64,000 bases of DNA from Diphasiastrum complanatum (taxonomy: Eukaryota > Streptophyta > Lycopodiopsida > Lycopodiales > Lycopodiaceae), in contig CM055100.1 in NCBI GenBank assembly GCA_029204225.1, positions 9,522,481 to 9,586,480 on the forward strand. Direction: 5' to 3'. Under the pieces are notes generated by a model. That model was not told the origin of the DNA. It made no database searches and worked only from the letters and a program-made list of their open reading frames with translations. Below are positions 58,961-64,000 of this stretch, in pieces. Numbering within the stretch: the stretch's first letter is position 1; the number at the start of each line of letters is the position of its first letter. A program made the position numbers and the translations under genes.

Positions 58961-59380
58961 ATATTATTAATGGGTTTTTCTATTATCCATTCATATCAAT
59001 TTTTATAATTATAGAAAGTGCTCGAAGCATGTATTGAACAACAATTAGATTGTTTATGATAGTCTATTACAATGTTATATATGGATGTAAAATAGTTTTC
59101 TTTATGGATTTTAGATTTGCAAACTAAGGTTAAAAGTAACTTGTTTTGCAGGATTACTTTATAGTGTTGGTCTCTAATATAATTAACAAATGAAATACTT
59201 TGTCGTTTTGTTTCTTATTGTTAATGCAATATATAATAAGGGATATGATACACACACCTACACATACACATACACACGTGCACACACACACACCATGCAC
59301 GCACAACGCACACGCATACATATACATATACACATGCACCCAGGAATTGGTCGGATTCAATAAAAAATGGTCAGAACTTC
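58961..59380. other. Unassigned sequence with a CA-rich patch
   Basis: An imperfect CA/TA repeat lies at about 59250-59340; nothing else recognised. Confidence 0.4.
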
Positions 59381-59690
59381 CGACGGGAGGTGTCCACAGG
59401 TTCATGGGCTCGACACGAGTCCACAGGACCATTTGCAGCTCAATTTTGACGTCGTTTGTCTGGAAACGCCCTTTCTGCGGCCCGAGGGGGACCGGGGGGA
59501 AGGGGGGGGGGTGTCCGAAAATGCCCTTTCTGTCGGGGAAGGGGGGGGGGGGGGGGGGTTTGCAAAACAATTAGTTCCTCGGACGGGAAGTGTCCATAGG
59601 TTTGTGGGCCTCGATACGAAGCCACAGGACCAGTTGTAGCTCAATTCCGACGCTGTTTGTCCGGAAACACCCTTTTTGTCGGGGGGAATG
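59381..59690. repeat. G-rich tandem duplication (about 200-bp period)
   Basis: About 100 bp starting gacgggaggtgtccacaggt at 59381 recurs from 59582 as gacgggaagtgtccatagg, each followed by 'gcccttt'- or 'cccttttt'-type sequence and G runs. Between them lie G-runs including 18 consecutive G at 59541-59558. Not convincingly coding. Confidence 0.7.
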
Positions 59691-61393
59691 CCACTACATG
59701 ACTACTTTCCAGCATTAGGACCGCAAAGGAAGCAGTTGTGGTTCGTTTGCGGCCAATTGAGGCCATTTCACCACATTTTTTGACCACAATGGACCGCAAG
59801 GCAACCATTTTTTTATCAATCAAAGCAACCTAGAAATTCTTGTGAAAACATTTATGACATGGCTTACTTCCTTTTTATGAACTCAATGGTTTTTGTAGAA
59901 TTTATGTCTCTTAAGAAATACACTATATCAGATATAGGGTAATCCTAATCCTTTACTGTTTACCTTTTGATTTATATTCAATTCTGATAAAGGTGAGCAA
60001 CCCTTTATAAAAGTCTGATAAAAGTGAGCACCTTTGACAACCGTGGGGGAGAAGCTATTGTAGCTTTCGCAACTCCATACCTTCATCATTGCTTTTATGA
60101 TCTTCGTTTGTCCATTATTTTTCTGAATAATTTGAAGCTGCAAGTTTGATGAATCATGTCTGAATCTGGATTCTGAATTTTCTCATCAGAAGTCTCGAGA
60201 AGTGAGAAGGACACCAAGCTAGTTTCATCTTCATTACCCACGTTTTCTTCTCAAATCATATGAAGGAATGGCTGTTTTGCTAGTGGTACAATATATCATG
60301 AGTCCAACTGCAAATGCAATCTAGCGTTGGAGTTCCTTCATTGGTGCAGATATTTGAAAATTTACCCAAATTGTCGTGGGCTGTAGCTGGTTTAATATCA
60401 TCTTTTCTTACCAAAAGTATACTCCTGTTTGCGTTATTGTTGGTTTCAACGTCCTTTTACCGCAGGCTCGCTGTAGAATTATCATCCTGGAGGTGGGCTG
60501 GTTATGAACGTTCAACGTTGCAGCTTGATATTTGATTCCTTGAGATCTGATTGACGGTATGGTGACTCTATTCTTTGATGATGTGATTTTTCCTGTCAGT
60601 AAAGCAGTTGGAAATGGTAGTTAACCAGATGGCTATTGAAAACATTTTGAGGTGAAGAGGGAGAAACTAGCGGGAGGCATATGTATTATCACTATCAGTG
60701 TGGGATAATTCACATATTTTTTGATCTTAGCGAGCCCTCGATCAGTTTTCTGTTGACATTTACACAATCTGAGATAAAGAAATTATATCAATGATAGTCG
60801 TTATGGATCAACCAAATACTAATGCTCGAGATCATGGAGGTCTATAAGAAAAGTTGACTTATAAGTAGCATTACCATACTGACAATGATGTTGCTTAAGT
60901 AGACGATGCCACTTGTTAAAGATCAAACATCCTTCCTTTGAATCAAGTTCTTCTACGTTTTGCTCTACTGTTTCTACTAAAAAACTGGAAGCTGCTCTGG
61001 AATTCTTCATTGATGCCTCTGATTGTTGTAAGTTAAGTGACAAATGTAACCTCCTAGAGGTGGTTGACGTTGCCAATCAGCACCTACTTCGGATATTGTT
61101 GATTTATAAGTAGATAAATTTTTGGAAACTTTTTGACATTATGCAAGTCTCACTTGGCAATTGATGTTGATTTTGAGGAGCTTTGACACCGGGAAAGTTC
61201 TCTGGGTGCACGATGATGCGTGAATTTTATTTATACTTTCTTGATTCTCCAAGTTCCGGATTCAGCATTGAAAACTACCTCGTATTTAATTTCAATTTTG
61301 GATTGGTTACTTGATTTGTACCTGCAATGGGATCTCTAGCATTTTGGGTGTAATATCCAAGCTTATTTGCATTCGTTAAATTTGTGGTTACAG
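59691..61393. other. Upstream region and probable 5' UTR intron of the LRAT/NC gene
   Basis: A splice acceptor (GTGGTTACAG) ends at 61393, 30 bp before the LRAT ATG, so at least one non-coding upstream exon is expected. Its donor and the promoter were not located. A 73-codon frame at 60314-60535 contains a hydrophobic helix (GLISSFLTKSILLFALLLV) but has no recognised relatives. Confidence 0.45.
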
Positions 61394-61423
61394 GAAAATA
61401 TCGCATATTTTGAAGAAAAATTC

Positions 61424-62164
61424 ATGGACCTTTTTTCTCATAGCGTTCAGAGGGAGGCATTGCAGCCAGGTGATCATATATACTCTTGGCGAAATGCATA
61501 CATCTTCGCACACCATGGAATATACGTTGGTGATGGAAAAGTGATCCACTTCACAGGTGGTCGGAATATTGAAGAATTGGCCGGATGTCGCTCGTTTTCG
61601 AGTGCATTAACCTCAAGTTCAATACCTGGCTCCACTACATTTCCTTGTGAAATATGTGGCACTGACGCAGAAAGCCGGGGAGTGTTGAAGTCCTGCCTTG
61701 ACTGTTTTCTGTCTGGTTTTCCATTGTCCCGTTTTGAATATGGCACGAGCAGCGCAACATTTATTGCCAAGCTTCGGGGCGGAACATGTACAACTGCCAA
61801 ATCTGATCCTTCAGAGCTTGTCCTGCACAGAGCCAACTACCTGCTTAGCATCAATGGCTTCGGTTGTTATCACGTCTTTCGAAATAATTGTGAAGATTTT
61901 GCTATTTATTGCAAGACTGGACTACTTGCGATTGACAGAAATGCGATCGGAAGTAGTGGACAGGCCACGTCTTTTCTAGGTATAATATTGGCTGTTGCTG
62001 GCTCCATTTCTTCGTGTTTCAGTAGGTCAAACTTCTGGGGCTTGGTTGCTTCATTTGGAGCATACAGCATGAATAGGTATATGAGCGATATAGGTGTTCG
62101 AAGTGATGTTGAGAAAGTTGATGTTGAGGATCTAGCAGTGAATCGTAGTCGGCAACACGCATAA
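61424..62164 (+). CDS. LRAT/NC-domain protein (plant NC-domain family), complete
   Basis: 246 aa in one exon from ATG 61424. An in-frame ATG at 61367 would lie in presumed intron sequence before the acceptor at 61393, so it was not used. LRAT fold: LQPGDHIYSWR (13-23), HHGIYVGDGKVIHFT (30-44; H31 and H42 are candidates for the catalytic histidines), NNCEDFAIYCKTGLL (154-168, nucleophile C156). Two CxxC pairs (C75/C78 and C91/C94) resemble a small zinc site typical of the plant members. The C-terminus (about 184-216) is hydrophobic, possibly membrane-associated. LRAT/NlpC-P60 relatives are acyltransferases or thioesterases; the plant substrate is unknown to me. Length is normal and no lesion is seen. 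Confidence 0.92.
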   Translation: MDLFSHSVQREALQPGDHIYSWRNAYIFAHHGIYVGDGKVIHFTGGRNIEELAGCRSFSSALTSSSIPGSTTFPCEICGTDAESRGVLKSCLDCFLSGFPLSRFEYGTSSATFIAKLRGGTCTTAKSDPSELVLHRANYLLSINGFGCYHVFRNNCEDFAIYCKTGLLAIDRNAIGSSGQATSFLGIILAVAGSISSCFSRSNFWGLVASFGAYSMNRYMSDIGVRSDVEKVDVEDLAVNRSRQHA

Positions 62165-62334
62165 CTCGCTTGGCAAAGCCTTATTCGAATACAAGGCTTT
62201 AGATGAATTGCAGTATCACAATTGTGTTGGTTGATTCAAAAAGTAGTAGTATACAAAACTGTGAGTGTAGTAGTGAGCAGCAATGGCTTTGAGAAAAAGC
62301 GAAAACTGATTTTAGATTCCATAAATTTTAGTTC

Positions 62335-62340
62335 AATAAA
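62335..62340 (+). promoter_or_regulatory. Polyadenylation signal of the LRAT/NC gene
   Basis: AATAAA, 171 bp after the stop codon. Confidence 0.55.
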
Positions 62341-62576
62341 GAAGAGCCTTTTCTTAGAAGATTTCCGCCACCCTGAGTTAAACTAAGAAGAAGAGAATGC
62401 AGGTTGATGTTTGCAGCTCTAGCCTCCTACAAAACTACAATGCAATTTAGATAATCAAAACTACTTTCCTTTCAGTGCAATGTAGTAACATCCAGTAATT
62501 AGATACTTTGTTTTTTATGCAATCTAGCTGAAAAACTATTATCTTTGTAGTACAGTCTAGAAAAAACACTTTTCCT

Positions 62577-62730
62577 TCTTTTACAAAGACTTAATTTCCA
62601 AGACATAGAGATAGTGACTATTGGAAATTGCATTGCTTTCTTTTCAATAAAAACTTATAGCTGATTTTCTTTTGCAAAGACTTATTTCCAAGACATAGAG
62701 ATACTGACAGCTAGTGGAAACCAGGAATGC
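62577..62730. repeat. Diverged tandem duplication downstream of the LRAT/NC gene
   Basis: About 60 bp including ttccaagacatagagata occurs at 62577-62637 and again at 62668-62730, about 91 bp apart. Confidence 0.7.
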
Positions 62731-63978
62731 TTGCAAGTATGCAGTTTGTAGACTCACAAATTTGATACCAAATGTCATACACAACATCTATAAATTAGTA
62801 GGATTCGGTGTGGTAATGGCCATCCACCTAGTTTCGGACCATCTATAGCTCTTTATTTCAGACCTGCACCAAAGACTGGCATACAAAGACGTCCATCCTA
62901 TTACACTACTCATTTCCCTTGTCAACACAGAAAGCTCAGAGCATGCCACCATGTCCCCCACGGTCACCTATGGACCTTGCATGCACCCACCTCCAAGTGT
63001 GGTGCGTTTGAACGTTTGAACCCAATGCATCTCAAAATCAACAAAAAAAAATAAAAATGATTTTTGGCCTTGCCTTGCAAAGACAATAATACTATGTGTT
63101 GAGGTTGGTCAATGGAGTTTGAAAAAACAGTCAACCTTAAAGGATACTCCAAGGTGGCATCCTAAACTATAAAGTCCTTGAACCTTGGTCATAATGCATG
63201 AAAGGAAGTATACATTCCATTTTACATACCGTGTAAAAACCAGGAAAACCTCTTCTATTAATTATGACATATCCATAATGATGTCCTAAATACCATGGTT
63301 TGAATCTGTAGTTCTGATAAACGCGGATTTGCTCAGAATTACAATATTCAATTACGGTTGTAGTTAATGTTACCCAATTGGTTGTCTTATGAGATTTATG
63401 TTGAGATACGACTTGAAAGCATGGATATGCTCAGAAGTATGGACAATAGTGCATGAGTTGTTTCTTGAAACATGGGTTAGAATGGAATGGATATGCCCTA
63501 ACACCATCACACATGTCGACACCATGTCTTTTAGCTAGTTAAAATACATACTGTACTATTGTTCAAAATAATATAAACTGATACGGACCAATTTTCCATA
63601 AACTGCTCAGCATGGCACAAGCCCTGATACGATAATGTTAGGGCTTGGCCTATCGCTAAAAAATATTCTACTGTTTGGAAAGACAGGACTATGATTTAAA
63701 ATACTATTTATGTTGTTAAGTCGTATAGTTAAGTAATATAGCTTTTTTTTTAAATGGATACCAACTAACGCTATGACACCTGCCTTCCCCACTATACTAA
63801 CTCGTGCGATTTTGTGTTGTGGGATGGTGGCAAAACATTTTGAAAGTGGTTATGCTTTATGGTGCTTTTCAATACTGTATTTTACTTTTCAGCTTTACTG
63901 TACCTTGTTGGAATATGAATAAAGGCTTCAAAGGGTCTAGTCTTGCTTTGTCAAGAAGAACTATGTGAAACTGTGTAA
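62731..63978. other. Intergenic sequence, nothing recognised
   Basis: Short random frames only; composition is ordinary for this window. Confidence 0.45.
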
Positions 63979-64000
63979 CTCTCTCTCTCTCTCTCTCTCT
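63979..64000. repeat. CT microsatellite running off the window
   Basis: At least (CT)11 at the right edge; full length unknown. Confidence 0.85.

Noticed and set aside
59200-59574. Histidine/threonine- and glycine-rich protein over the CA and G runs
   Set aside because: Composition comes from simple repeats; no conserved block and an unstable frame.
60819-61113. Opposed small frames of 85 and 66 codons before the LRAT gene
   Set aside because: No family resemblance and no splice context; probably intron or intergenic DNA.
61367-61423. Extended N-terminus of the LRAT/NC protein from the ATG at 61367
   Set aside because: It crosses a good splice acceptor (GTGGTTACAG) and adds residues not expected for the family; ATG 61424 gives the normal family start.
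61474-61836. 120-codon minus-strand frame
   Set aside because: Antisense to the LRAT/NC coding sequence.

Overview
The window is nuclear DNA of a land plant with a large, repeat-rich genome. Three unbroken plant housekeeping-type genes lie in about 64 kb of mostly decayed Ty1/copia and Ty3/gypsy retroelements, LINE pieces and very long CT microsatellites. Intron phases, GT-AG splice sites and AATAAA signals are eukaryotic. The copia primer sites (TGGTATTAGAGC) are of the plant type. A non-seed plant such as a fern would fit the divergence of the genes and a LINE with a C-terminal restriction-like endonuclease, but that placement is inference.

Host genes. (1) Positions 1-532, minus strand: the N-terminal 177 residues of a DEAD-box RNA helicase of the RH36/Dbp8/DDX49 type, with a telo-box upstream. 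(2) Positions 31708-33717, plus strand: a complete five-exon GDSL esterase/lipase of 396 aa with all SGNH blocks. (3) Positions 61424-62164, plus strand: a complete LRAT/NC-domain protein of 246 aa, probably with an intron in its 5' UTR. They share no pathway and are separated by transposon tracts.

Repeats by region. 1.2-10.1 kb: a minus-strand RT plus restriction-like-endonuclease LINE, split by a plus-strand copia element (LTRs 2757-2989 and 7963-8177), with older copia RT scraps nearby. 10.9-12.4 kb: a minus-strand copia with its centre deleted. 13.9-21.5 kb: a copia cluster with an inverted LTR pair, an LTR shared by two tandem copies, and unrecognised open frames. 22.8-28.0 kb: copia scraps and a copia with a tandem internal duplication. 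28.2-31.0 kb: gypsy gag with an inverted segment. 34.9-42.4 kb: two related copia elements, each carrying an inverted internal segment, with a MITE inside one gag. 44.8-47.3 kb: a complete non-autonomous LTR element with a tRNA-Asp primer site and a single unrecognised ORF. 48.2-58.96 kb: copia and gypsy remnants, LTRs and CT tracts. 59.4-59.7 kb: a G-rich tandem duplication.

The points most worth following are the RLE-type LINE in a plant, recurrent inversion of internal segments in several LTR elements (which fits autointegration), long CT microsatellites that grew from short CT seeds inside retroelement sequence, and the non-autonomous gypsy-like element with its private ORF. No CRISPR array, tRNA or rRNA gene was recognised.
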